Source: CAYPTY01 sp964413935
GTDB taxonomy: Bacteria; Bacteroidota; Rhodothermia; Balneolales; Balneolaceae
Length of the DNA: 64,000 nt
Reading direction: 5' to 3'
Assembly: GCA_964413935.1 (NCBI GenBank)
Contig: CAYPTY010000006.1
Location: 1 to 64,000, forward strand
The position numbers and the translations under genes were made by a program. Positions 7,137 through 16,900 of the stretch are shown here, piece by piece. The stretch's first letter is position 1; every line of letters starts with the position of its first letter. Under the pieces are notes generated by a model, which had not been told where the DNA came from, searched no databases, and saw nothing but the letters and a program-made list of their open reading frames with translations.

Positions 7137-8963
7137 ATGAAAAATCAAATCATTATACACTCTTCCGGGGATCAGACCCGGATAGCCCTCCTGGAAAACG
7201 GAGAACTTGCGCAAATCTTCATAGAATCGGAGTCCAACCAGCGAACCGTTGGTAACATACACGTAGCCCGTGTACACAAAGTGATGAGCGGTATCAAGGC
7301 CGCCTTCATCGATATGGGCACCCCAAAAGACGCTTTTTTACACTTTTCAGACGCCGGCGATCATCTCATCAGCTACATAAAGATGCTCAACGGTCCGAAA
7401 GCCATTCCCAAAGCAGCTGATGATTATGCCAAAAAACAGGGCGAACTCAGCAACATGCAAAAGCAAACCCTGGCCGGCAAGGCCCTGAAACACGGGCAGA
7501 AACTGCTGGTTCAGATTGTGAAAGAACCTATTGGTTCCAAAGGTCCGCGGATCTCAACCGACATCACCATTGCTGGTCGTTTTCTGGTGCTCATCCCGAT
7601 GGGCGATTATATTGCCGTTTCCCGCAAAATCGGCAACTACAAAGAACGACGCCGGCTTAAAAGCATCGTAAGTAAAATGCTGCCGGATGGCTTCGGTGTT
7701 ATCGTCCGAACCGTTACTTCAGGACAGGATGAAAAGGCCATTGAGGATGACCTGCGCTATGTGCTGCAGAAGTGGGAAGCCATTGTGGAAAAGCTGGAAG
7801 ATGCCAAACCGCCGGAACTGCTTTACCGCGATCTGGACATGACGGAAAGCCTGATCAGAGACTTGTTCGCCAAGAATTATGATCGTGTGCTGATTGATGA
7901 TCCCAAAATGTATCGCAGCATCAAATCCTATGTGAGCCAGATTGCCCCCCAGATGCTTCCCCATGTGGAGCTCTACAAAAAGAAAGAGCACATCTTTGAT
8001 TACATGAAAATCACGGATGATGTAAACAGCATCTTCTCCCCCCGTGTGCGCATGAAATCCGGTGGTTACCTCATTTTTGAACAGACGGAAGCCATGTATG
8101 TGGTGGATGTGAACTCCGGTCCTTATGCGGCCAAGGAAGACCAGGAAGCCAATTCCCTGAAAACGAATCTGGAAGCTGCCCGCGAAATAGCTAAACAGCT
8201 TAGATTGCGGGATATAGGCGGGATCATTGTGGTCGACTTCATTGATCTGCGGGATGATAAAAACCGCAAGAAAATCTATGATGAGCTGAAAAAAGAGTTC
8301 CGTAAAGACCGTGCCAAAACAAACCTCCTCGGAATGAGCGACTTTGGCCTGGTACAGATTACCCGCCAGCGCATCCGTCCAAGTGTGGTGAGTTCAGTAT
8401 CCAATGCCTGCCCAATGTGCGGCGGCAAAGGAACCGTTGTATCCGAAGGCACCATCATGACCGACATTGAAAGCTGGATCAATAAATTCAAGCATAATGC
8501 GGAATATCGTGCCATCGACCTTTATGTAAACCCATACCTGAAAGAAAGACTTACCAAAGGAGTTTTCTCCAGAAGATGGAAGTGGATCACCAAGTTCCAT
8601 ATCAAAATTACGGTGGTGGCCGATGAGAGCATTTCCCTGAACGAGTTCAAGGTAACCCTTGCCGATTCAGATATTGACATCACAGAGGCTATATCCGAGG
8701 GAGAATCCATCGAGGAAATGATCCGGCAGGAAGCGGAAATGGAATCCGATATTCAGCGCTCCCGCAAAGAGAATCTGGAGATGTACAAGAAAGAGGATAA
8801 CCGGAGTGGTCGCGGCCGTGGCCGGAACGACAACCGGAATAACGACCGGAACAACCGTGGCGACAGAAACCAGAACCGCGGTTCAGGTCGTATTCATAAT
8901 GGAGGCGGCAGCCGGAACAGTAATCACTCCTCCCGAAGCCAGCAGAAACAACAATCCTCCTGA
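7137..8963 (+). CDS. rng: Ribonuclease E/G family endoribonuclease
   Basis: Single-strand-specific endoribonuclease for rRNA and tRNA maturation and mRNA decay. The 608-residue protein has an N-terminal S1-like RNA-binding segment (GNIHVARVHKVMSGIKAAFID), the Mg-binding catalytic region (YVVDVNSGPY and GGIIVVDFIDLRDD), and the Zn-link CPMCGGKG motif that joins dimers. It lacks the long RNase E scaffold arm, so it is RNase G-like in core length. However, residues from about 553 to 608 form a low-complexity Arg/Asn/Gly-rich tail (GRGRGRNDNRNNDRNNRGDR), probably disordered and RNA-binding. It is followed after 18 nt by hslV. Confidence 0.93.
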   Translation: MKNQIIIHSSGDQTRIALLENGELAQIFIESESNQRTVGNIHVARVHKVMSGIKAAFIDMGTPKDAFLHFSDAGDHLISYIKMLNGPKAIPKAADDYAKKQGELSNMQKQTLAGKALKHGQKLLVQIVKEPIGSKGPRISTDITIAGRFLVLIPMGDYIAVSRKIGNYKERRRLKSIVSKMLPDGFGVIVRTVTSGQDEKAIEDDLRYVLQKWEAIVEKLEDAKPPELLYRDLDMTESLIRDLFAKNYDRVLIDDPKMYRSIKSYVSQIAPQMLPHVELYKKKEHIFDYMKITDDVNSIFSPRVRMKSGGYLIFEQTEAMYVVDVNSGPYAAKEDQEANSLKTNLEAAREIAKQLRLRDIGGIIVVDFIDLRDDKNRKKIYDELKKEFRKDRAKTNLLGMSDFGLVQITRQRIRPSVVSSVSNACPMCGGKGTVVSEGTIMTDIESWINKFKHNAEYRAIDLYVNPYLKERLTKGVFSRRWKWITKFHIKITVVADESISLNEFKVTLADSDIDITEAISEGESIEEMIRQEAEMESDIQRSRKENLEMYKKEDNRSGRGRGRNDNRNNDRNNRGDRNQNRGSGRIHNGGGSRNSNHSSRSQQKQQSS

Positions 8964-8981
8964 TCTAAACGAACAGCATTT

Positions 8982-9527
8982 ATGAAGCCAATGAAATTAC
9001 ACGCTACCACCGTGCTGGGTATCATCCATAACGGTGAAGTGGCCATAGGCAGCGACGGGCAGGCCACCATGGATAAAACCATCATGAAAGCCACCGTTCG
9101 CAAAGTTCGAAGACTCTATGAGGGCAAAATCCTGGCCGGATTTGCCGGTTCAACCGCAGACGCATTTACCCTTTTCGAACGTTATGAAGAGAAACTGAAC
9201 GAATACAACGGCAACCTTCAGCGGGCGGCTGTTGAACTGGCCAAAGACTGGCGCAAGGATAAATACCTGCAAAAGCTGGAAGCCCTGCTGGTTGTCCTGA
9301 ATGAAGATGACATCCTCGTCATCTCCGGAGGCGGAGATGTGGTGGATCCGGATGATAAAATTGCAGCCATTGGAAGCGGGGGTTCATATGCCCTTGCAGC
9401 TGCAAAAGCACTGAAAAGACACGCTCCCGGCCTGAGCGCAAAAGAAATTGTGGAGGAAGCACTCCATATCGCGGCCGATATCGACATCTACACCAATCAT
9501 AATTTAACCGTACTCGGCATTGACTAA
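8982..9527 (+). CDS. hslV: ATP-dependent protease subunit HslV
   Basis: Proteolytic threonine protease of the two-component HslUV (ClpQY) complex, related to proteasome beta subunits. The 181-residue product has the N-terminal HATTVLGI sequence, where removal of the short propeptide exposes the catalytic Thr. GSDGQAT, GFAGSTADAFTL and GSGGSYALAAAKAL are conserved. The propeptide is seven residues if the first ATG is used, or four from the second Met. It lies 18 nt after rng and directly before hslU, the usual hslVU order. Confidence 0.96.
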   Translation: MKPMKLHATTVLGIIHNGEVAIGSDGQATMDKTIMKATVRKVRRLYEGKILAGFAGSTADAFTLFERYEEKLNEYNGNLQRAAVELAKDWRKDKYLQKLEALLVVLNEDDILVISGGGDVVDPDDKIAAIGSGGSYALAAAKALKRHAPGLSAKEIVEEALHIAADIDIYTNHNLTVLGID

Positions 9528-9531
9528 AGTA

Positions 9532-10935
9532 ATGATCAAAGAGAAAAACAATTTAACCCCCCATCAGATCGTAGCCGAACTGGACCGGTATATCATCGGC
9601 CAGAAGGAAGCCAAGCGATCGGTAGCCATCGCGCTGCGAAACCGCTGGAGACGCCTGCATGCAGATGAGAGCATTCGAGACGACATCATCCCGAATAATA
9701 TTTTGATGATCGGTCCAACCGGAGTGGGTAAAACGGAAATCGCTCGCCGGCTTGCACGCCTTTCGGGCGCGCCATTCCTGAAAGTGGAGGCTTCCAAATT
9801 CACTGAAGTAGGATATGTAGGTCGCGATGTGGAATCCATGATTCGTGATCTAACCGATTACGGAGTCAATATGGTGAAATCCGAAATGCAGGAAAGGGTC
9901 AAAGAGAAAGCGGCCAGCAATGTTGAAGAGAAAATTCTGGATATTCTCATTCCGCCTGTCTCCAAAGGAACCGGCAGCGGGGTAGGCTTTAGTAAAAGCG
10001 ATAATTTTAACCCGGAAAATGCATCTGATAAAGAACTGAATGAACGCACCCGTGAGCGCTTTCGCGAGAAACTTCGCAACGGCGAACTGGAAGACCGCGA
10101 AATCGAAGTTGAAGTAAAAAGCTCTAAGGCGCCGATGATGCAGGTATTCGGCCCGCAGGGTATGGAAGAGATGGGCATTAATCTGCAGGATATGCTGGGC
10201 GGAATGGCCGGACGCGGTTCCAAATCCAAGCGCAAGGTTACCATCAAAGAAGCCCGTGAACTGCTGCTGGATGAGGAAGCCGAAAAACTGATTGACCATG
10301 ATTCTGCGGTTCAGGAAGCCCTTGAACGGGTTCAGAAGCAGGGCATCATTTTCATTGATGAAATTGACAAAATAGCAGAATCCTCAACCGGTTCAGGAAA
10401 AAGCGGACCGGATGTAAGTCGGCAGGGTGTGCAGCGCGACCTCCTTCCCATTGTGGAAGGATCTACCGTAAATACAAAGCATGGTATCATAAAAACCGAT
10501 CACATCCTTTTCATCGGGTCGGGAGCCTTTCATGTATCCAAACCCTCAGACCTGATTCCAGAGCTGCAGGGGCGTTTCCCGATACGCGTAGAACTGAACT
10601 CGCTCACCGAAGAAGATTTTTTCAAAATCCTGAAGCAGCCCAAAAATGCCTTAACCAAGCAGTATGAGGCAATGATTGAGGCGGAAGGCGTGGAAGTGGA
10701 ATTCACGGACGATGCCCTAAAAAGTATTGCAAAAACGGCAGCGGAAGTGAATCAGGAAGTGGAAAACATCGGAGCGAGACGACTGCACACCATTATGTCT
10801 TCCCTGCTGGATGAACTTTTATTCGCTATACCGGACGACATCAACAGTGGTAAAATTACCATTGACCCGGACTATGTGGATAAACAACTTTCAGGACTGG
10901 TGAAGAATAAAGATCTGAGCCATTACATACTTTAA
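9532..10935 (+). CDS. hslU: ATP-dependent protease ATPase subunit HslU
   Basis: AAA+ unfoldase that feeds substrates to HslV. Visible features are LDRYIIGQKEAKRSVAIALR at the N-terminus, Walker A GPTGVGKTEIARRLA, an intermediate domain of about 130 residues containing the FGPQGMEEMG stretch, Walker B IIFIDEIDKIA, the sensor region QGRFPIRVEL, and the C-terminal LSHYIL tail that docks into HslV. The ATG at 9532 gives 467 residues and a 4-nt gap after hslV. A TTG at 9520 would overlap hslV by 8 nt and add only four residues, so it is less likely but not excluded. Confidence 0.95.
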   Translation: MIKEKNNLTPHQIVAELDRYIIGQKEAKRSVAIALRNRWRRLHADESIRDDIIPNNILMIGPTGVGKTEIARRLARLSGAPFLKVEASKFTEVGYVGRDVESMIRDLTDYGVNMVKSEMQERVKEKAASNVEEKILDILIPPVSKGTGSGVGFSKSDNFNPENASDKELNERTRERFREKLRNGELEDREIEVEVKSSKAPMMQVFGPQGMEEMGINLQDMLGGMAGRGSKSKRKVTIKEARELLLDEEAEKLIDHDSAVQEALERVQKQGIIFIDEIDKIAESSTGSGKSGPDVSRQGVQRDLLPIVEGSTVNTKHGIIKTDHILFIGSGAFHVSKPSDLIPELQGRFPIRVELNSLTEEDFFKILKQPKNALTKQYEAMIEAEGVEVEFTDDALKSIAKTAAEVNQEVENIGARRLHTIMSSLLDELLFAIPDDINSGKITIDPDYVDKQLSGLVKNKDLSHYIL

Positions 10936-11014
10936 CCAACACAGGTACAACTTATTGAATGATTGACGTTAGATAATGAACATTCTGTTAGCCTGAAGGG
11001 TTATTCTTGAGCAC

Positions 11015-12925
11015 ATGAATTACTTTACCTACAAACTGATGACATTGAAAAAATTCCTGGCCCCAAATATTGCCATTGCGATCATTCTTTCTCTGTTCTG
11101 GGTTACCGGAGCCGAAACAGTTTTTGTATCCGACAGCGATGATGCCACCAATCTTCGTAAATACATTCAGGTACAGCGTAACATCCTGTCCAACTATTTC
11201 GGTAAAACAGATGTGGATGAGTTGTACAAGAGCTCAGTCAAGGCCATGGTAATCGCCATAGATGACAGCAGTTTTATCGTGAAAGATACCCCGGCAGATA
11301 CCCTTTTTGCCGAAGAGGAAGCCAACAGCCTCAGGGAATCCTATCAGAAATTCGAGAAAGCCTATCTGTATGTATCCAATAACCTGGACAGTGCAGACAT
11401 GTACAAACTCACCGAGGCTGCTATCATCGGAATGTTCGACACCCTGGATCCTCATTCCATGTATATCGAAGCTGAAGACAGTGAACAGATACAGGAAGAG
11501 TTCGCCGGTAAATTCCAGGGCATTGGAGTACAGTTTAACATTTTACAGGATACCATTACCGTCATCACCCCTATTTCAGGCGGACCCAGCGATCAGCTCG
11601 GCATTCAATCCGGCGACCGTATCATCGGAATTGAAGATTCAAGTGCGGTAGGATTTACCAATGAACAGGTATTGAGAAGCCTGCGCGGATCAAAGGGAAC
11701 AGAAGTGAAGGTAACCATCAAACGTCCGGGGGTAAGCAACCTTCTGAACTTTAACATCATCCGTGACGATATTCCGCTTTACACCGTGGATTCATCCTAT
11801 TTGCTGGACGAACAAACCGGGTACATAAAAATAAACCGTTTCGCCGCTACTACGCACTCCGAGTTTATGGAGGCACTGAAGAATCTGCAGAAAGACGGCA
11901 TGAAACGACTGGTTCTGGACCTGAGAGGAAATCCTGGAGGATACCTCAGTCAGGCCATCGCCATTTCGGAAGAGTTTTTTCCGGAGGGTACCAAGATCGT
12001 ATCCACTGAAAGCAAGCATAAGCGTTTCAACAGTGTCTATTTCTCCCGCCGTGATGGTAAATTCAAAGATCAGCCGGTGATTGTACTGGTAAATGAAGGG
12101 GCTGCATCGGCTTCAGAAATTGTAAGCGGTGCCCTGCAGGATCATGACCGCGCCCTGATTCTGGGTCGAAGAACCTTCGGTAAAGGCCTCGTTCAGCAGC
12201 AATATCCGCTGATTGATGATTCCAACATCCGGGTAACGATTTCACGTTATCTCACTCCTTCTGGACGCCTTATTCAAAAACCCTTTACGGAAGGCGGTGG
12301 CGAAGAGTATGCCTATGAAATTTTACAACGCAATGACAATCCCATCGCAGATGTTGAAGCCTTTGCCAATGGAATTGCAGACAGCCTGGTGTATTACACT
12401 AAAGCCGGACGCAAAGTGTACGGTGGCGGCGGAATCGTCCCTGATTTCATCATTCAGCCCGATACGTCTGTATCCGCTTATGTGGTAAATTTTATGATCC
12501 GCAAACGAGGCGGCTTCGATTTTGTACGGGAATACCTGGATAAAAACGGAGAAGACTTCAGAGCCAGCTGGGAAGATGATTTTGAAAAATTCCGTTCCGA
12601 TTTCGAATGGTCTGAGCAATCCAGAAACGACTTGAAAGCTATGTTGCAAGATCGCGGAATGGAAATTACTGATGAAGTTACTGAACCCGAATTCAGAGCT
12701 GATTCACTCTTCATTCCTGAAGGACATTTCGAAGAAGTTGCATGGATGTCGCTGGGACGCGCTAAAGCTGAACTGGCCCGACAAGTCTGGGGTATGAAGT
12801 TCTTCTACCCTGTTATCAATGATGTATTCGATAACACCCTCAAGCAAGCTATGGATATGTGGGATGAGGTGGACCGGCTTGCGGCTTTTGCTCTGGAAAA
12901 CGGCCGGAAAAAATCCAAAGGATAA
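11015..12925 (+). CDS. S41-family C-terminal processing peptidase (CtpA/Prc-like)
   Basis: A periplasmic serine protease of 636 residues. An N-terminal hydrophobic segment (FLAPNIAIAIILSLFWVTGAE) is a signal anchor. A helical region is followed by a PDZ domain (about residues 165-260, with GKFQGIGVQF and SGDRIIGIE). The catalytic core has LVLDLRGNPGGYL, Ser365 in GAASASEIVSG and Lys390 in RTFGKGLVQQ, which form the Ser-Lys dyad. A C-terminal extension of about 200 residues carries a conserved GGGIVPDFII motif as in other family members. It processes or degrades exported proteins by recognising C-termini; the actual substrates are unknown. A strong terminator follows. Confidence 0.92.
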   Translation: MNYFTYKLMTLKKFLAPNIAIAIILSLFWVTGAETVFVSDSDDATNLRKYIQVQRNILSNYFGKTDVDELYKSSVKAMVIAIDDSSFIVKDTPADTLFAEEEANSLRESYQKFEKAYLYVSNNLDSADMYKLTEAAIIGMFDTLDPHSMYIEAEDSEQIQEEFAGKFQGIGVQFNILQDTITVITPISGGPSDQLGIQSGDRIIGIEDSSAVGFTNEQVLRSLRGSKGTEVKVTIKRPGVSNLLNFNIIRDDIPLYTVDSSYLLDEQTGYIKINRFAATTHSEFMEALKNLQKDGMKRLVLDLRGNPGGYLSQAIAISEEFFPEGTKIVSTESKHKRFNSVYFSRRDGKFKDQPVIVLVNEGAASASEIVSGALQDHDRALILGRRTFGKGLVQQQYPLIDDSNIRVTISRYLTPSGRLIQKPFTEGGGEEYAYEILQRNDNPIADVEAFANGIADSLVYYTKAGRKVYGGGGIVPDFIIQPDTSVSAYVVNFMIRKRGGFDFVREYLDKNGEDFRASWEDDFEKFRSDFEWSEQSRNDLKAMLQDRGMEITDEVTEPEFRADSLFIPEGHFEEVAWMSLGRAKAELARQVWGMKFFYPVINDVFDNTLKQAMDMWDEVDRLAAFALENGRKKSKG

Positions 12926-12950
12926 CAGCCAAGCTTTATCACTTAAATCA

Positions 12951-12973
12951 GGGGAGCCATGCTCCCCTTTTTT
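12951..12973 (+). terminator. Rho-independent terminator after the S41 peptidase gene
   Basis: Perfect 7-bp stem GGGGAGC / GCTCCCC with a 3-nt CAT loop followed by six Ts, 25 nt after the stop codon. Confidence 0.9.
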
Positions 12974-12985
12974 GTTTAAGGGAAT

Positions 12986-13870
12986 ATGAAATACAGAAAA
13001 CTGGGAAAAAGCGGGATAGAGATCAGTGAACTGTCTATTGGCGCGATGTCTTTCACGGCCAAACACAAAGATGCGGCCTATGCCATTCTGGATTATGGTA
13101 TGGAGCACGGGATCAATTTCATCGATACGGCTGACCTTTATGAAAAGGGTGCAAATGAGTCTCTGATCAGCAACTGGCTGAAAAACCGAAGGCAAGACGT
13201 AGTCATTGCAACCAAGGTTGGTAACCGCTGGAAGCAGGATGGCAGTGGCTGGGACTGGGTTCCTTCAAAATCGTACATTCTTGAGGCTGTTGATTTAAGC
13301 CTGAAAAGACTTCAGACCGATTACATCGACCTTTACCAGCTGCATGGTGGCACCATTGAGGATCCCTTGGACGAAGTCATTGAGGCTTTTGAATTATTGG
13401 TTGATGCAGGTAAAATCCGGACCTACGGCATTTCTTCCATTCGACCAAACACCATTCGTAAATTTACTGTAACTGGTCAGCCGGCATCGGTGATGATGCA
13501 GTATTCCATGCTTGACCGCCGCCCCGAAGAAGAAGCTCTGAACTATCTTCAACAACGTAGCATCGGTGTTCTGGCAAGAGGGGTACTCGCCAAGGGATTA
13601 CTGGCGGGCAAATCCCCTGCCCCCTTTCTCAATTATTCCGACAAGGAAGTCGCTGATTTACAGAAAACGATTGCTGACACGGCCGACTCCCTCAAGCTAG
13701 CACTCCAATTCGTCCTTAAAAATCCGGCTATTTCATCGGCCGTTCTGGGTTTCAGCAGCCTCAAACAAATTCAGCAAGTGATGAAAGCTTATGGGGATGC
13801 AGCTTATACTTCATTTCCTGAGGGCTTGCTGAAAAAGCTCCCGCTTAATTTCTACGAACAACATCGCTGA
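12986..13870 (+). CDS. Aldo/keto reductase
   Basis: A 294-residue NAD(P)H-dependent oxidoreductase with the (beta/alpha)8 aldo/keto reductase fold. The catalytic tetrad positions are visible: Asp and Tyr in NFIDTADLYEKG, Lys in VVIATKVG, and His in DLYQLHGG. The C-terminal cofactor-binding region includes SAVLGFSSLKQ. It belongs to the group often annotated as general stress protein 69 or YhdN-like; the physiological substrate is not evident. It starts 12 nt after the terminator of the preceding gene and converges on nrdJ. Confidence 0.93.
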   Translation: MKYRKLGKSGIEISELSIGAMSFTAKHKDAAYAILDYGMEHGINFIDTADLYEKGANESLISNWLKNRRQDVVIATKVGNRWKQDGSGWDWVPSKSYILEAVDLSLKRLQTDYIDLYQLHGGTIEDPLDEVIEAFELLVDAGKIRTYGISSIRPNTIRKFTVTGQPASVMMQYSMLDRRPEEEALNYLQQRSIGVLARGVLAKGLLAGKSPAPFLNYSDKEVADLQKTIADTADSLKLALQFVLKNPAISSAVLGFSSLKQIQQVMKAYGDAAYTSFPEGLLKKLPLNFYEQHR

Positions 13871-13889
13871 GCTATCGAATCGAGGACAT

Positions 13890-13927
13890 AAAAAAACCCC
13901 TACCGGCAAATCAACCGATAAGGGTTT
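13890..13927 (-). terminator. Terminator for the ribonucleotide reductase gene (probably bidirectional)
   Basis: A 13-bp stem with two G-U pairs (AAACCCCTACCGG against CCGATAAGGGTTT) and a short loop. Read on the minus strand it is followed by a T run, given by the A run at 13890-13896 on the plus strand. It lies between the convergent aldo/keto reductase and nrdJ genes. Confidence 0.85.
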
Positions 13928-13963
13928 ATCCTGTTCTCCATGAAAGAAGATCTTAGATACCTG

Positions 13964-16900
13964 TCAGGAGCAACCGGAGGTTGAGCCGCAGGTAATACAC
14001 TTTTCACAAGTACCGTTGCGAACCATAGTCATGCTTCCGCATTCCGGGCAGGCATTGCCGGTATAGCCCAGTTGTTTCGCTTTTTCGTACTCATTCTCAT
14101 AACTGCCGGTGCTTTGGCTTTGGGTAACCTTAGCCTCAGCCGTTTCCTTTACCGTTGTTTCAACAGTTTGAGTCAGGGAGGTCATTGTTGCAGGAGCTTC
14201 GCTCTGTCCATCCGTCTCTGGTCGAAGCTGACGGGTAAGCAGTTCTTCTTCAGAAACGTGAGCAAGATCACCACGACCCATATAGGTCACTGCAAGCTCG
14301 CGGAAGATATAGTCAATAACCGATGTGGTCATTTTCACATGCGGGTTTCCGTTAACCATTCCGCTTGGCTCAAACTTGGTGAAGACAAAGGCATCTACGT
14401 ATTCCTCAAGTGGTACACCATGCTGCAGGCCAAGAGAGATTGCGATAGCAAAGCAGTTCAGCAGGCTACGTACGGCCGCGCCTTCGCGGTGCATGTCGAT
14501 GAAAATTTCACCCAGCTGCCCGTTATCATACTCACCCGTTCTCAGATACACGCTCTGTGTCCCGATTTTGGCTTTCTGAGTGTAGCCTCCACGACGGTAA
14601 GGCAGTTTCTTGCGCGCCGCCACGTATTTGTGGATGATTTTCTCTGCAACCTGTACTACCTGATCCTGAGCAGCTTTGGTGCTCTCATCAACCGTTTCTT
14701 CTTCCTCCTCCAGCTCATCAAACACATCGGCGAGTGAATTCAGAGGTTGGGAAAGTTTGGAACCGTCACGGTAAAGTGCGTTGGCTTTCAGCATGAGGTT
14801 CCAGGAAAGCATGTAAGCATCCTTGATATCCTCAACCGTAGCCTCATTCGGCAGATTGATGGTTTTGGAAATGGCACCGGACAGGAACGGCTGAGCGGCA
14901 GCCATCATACGAATATGCCCTTCAGCTGAGATGTAACGGGTTCCCAGACGGCCGCATTTGTTTGCGCAATCGAAGACCGGCAGATGCTCCTCTTTGAGGT
15001 GCGGTGCACCCTCAACAGTCATGGTTCCGCAAACATAGTCGTTGGCAGCCATCACTTCCTCTTTGCTGAAGCCTAGATAGGCCAGCATATCGAAGGTGTA
15101 GTCAGAAAGCTGCTCGTCGGTTAGTCCCAGAACATCCTTACAGAAATCCTCACCCAGGGTGAACTGATTGAAAGCAAATTTGATGTCAAAGGTACCGGGA
15201 AGCCCTTCTTCGATAGCCTGGATTTTATCATCCGTAAATCCTTTTGCTTTCAGGCTTGCCTCATTAATGGCCGGGCAGCCTTTGAGTGTACCGTGGCCTT
15301 TGGCATAATCCACGATGTCTTCCACTTCTTTGGCTGTATACCCCAGTCGCTTCAGGGCAAAAGGAACACTCTGGTTGATAATCTTGAAATAGCCGCCACC
15401 AGCCAGTTTTTTGAATTTAACCAGAGCGAAGTCCGGTTCAATACCGGTGGTATCGCAATCCATGACCAGGCCGATAGTGCCGGTTGGGGCAATAACCGTA
15501 ACCTGAGCATTTCGGTATCCATGAGCCTCACCCATTTCAACTGCCCGATCTGCATCTTCTTTGGCTGCTTTCAGCAGATAGTCTGGACAGATGCTGGCAT
15601 CTATGCCCAGCGGCTTGATGGTAAGGCCTTCATACTGATCAGGCTCAGCGTTATATGCTGCACGCCGGTGATTGTGCATCACACGCAGCATATGCTCTTT
15701 ATTGCGCTCATAGCCTTCAAAAGTACCAAGTTCTGAAGCCAATTCAGCACTGGTTGCATAAGCGCTCATATGCATCATACAGGTAATGGCGCCGGTGATA
15801 GCCACTGCATCGGGACTGTCATAGGCAATGCCCTGTACCATCAGAGCTGCTCCGATGTTGGCATAACCCAGACCAAGGGTTCTGAATACATAGGAAAGCT
15901 CCGCAATCTCTTTAGATGGGAACTGGGCCATGAGTACTGAAATCTCGAGTACCACCGTCCAGAATCTGGATGCATGGCGGATGGACTCCACATCAAACTC
16001 CGTACGTTCCTCATCCTTGAAAAATTTCATCAGGTTGAGGGAGGCAAGGTTACAGGCCGTATTGTCGAGGAACATGTATTCAGAGCAAGGATTACTTGCC
16101 TTGATGTTTCCATCTTCCGGGCAGGTATGCCATTCGTTGATGGTATCGTGGTACTGTGTACCGGGATCCGCGGAAGCCCATGCCGCATATGCAATCTGAT
16201 CCCAGAGCTCGTTGGCATCCAATACCTTGCAGGGTTCAGGCTCGCGTCCTTCTTTGGCTGCTTTAGATTTCTCCACTCTCCAGTAGAGATTCCACTTGTC
16301 ATTGTCCACTACGGCTTTCATAAAACCGTTGGGCACACGAACAGAGTTGTTAGAGTTCTGACCGGATACGGTGGCATAGGCCTCAGAATTCCAGTCGGTA
16401 TCGTAGGTATCAAATTCGATGTCAGTGAATCCCTGAGCTGCCAGCTGAATCACACGCTCTACATAATTCAGAGGCACCTGGTTTCTTCGGGCATCGCGGA
16501 TTGCTTTTCCGAGATCTTTGTTTTTCAGCGGATCACGGCTGTATGCTCCATTGAAGGTACGTCCTTCTATTTCAACCGGGGTATGACACAGCTTGATGAT
16601 ATTCTTCAGGTGCTTCTGTACGATTTTTGAACCGGCTACGATAGCAGCAACTTTTTGCTCTTCACGTGCTTTCCAGTTGATGTATTCTTCAATATCCGGA
16701 TGGTCTAAATCGAGGGTTACCATTTTTGCGGCACGGCGGGTAGTACCCCCTGATTTAATAGCACCGGCTGCGCGATCACCAATTTTCAGGAAACTCATCA
16801 AACCACTGGATTTCCCGCCACCGCTCAACGGTTCGTTTTCACCACGTATGTTGGAAAAGTTGGAACCGGTTCCGGAACCGTATTTGAAAAGTCGGGCTTC

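Noticed and set aside
6836..7255. Small protein gene between murA and rng
   Set aside because: It starts at TTG, overlaps the well-supported RNase G start by 119 nt, and the translation resembles no family.
14072..14737. Long plus-strand open frames within nrdJ
   Set aside because: They are antisense to the 1199-residue reductase and show no family signatures; they follow from its codon composition.
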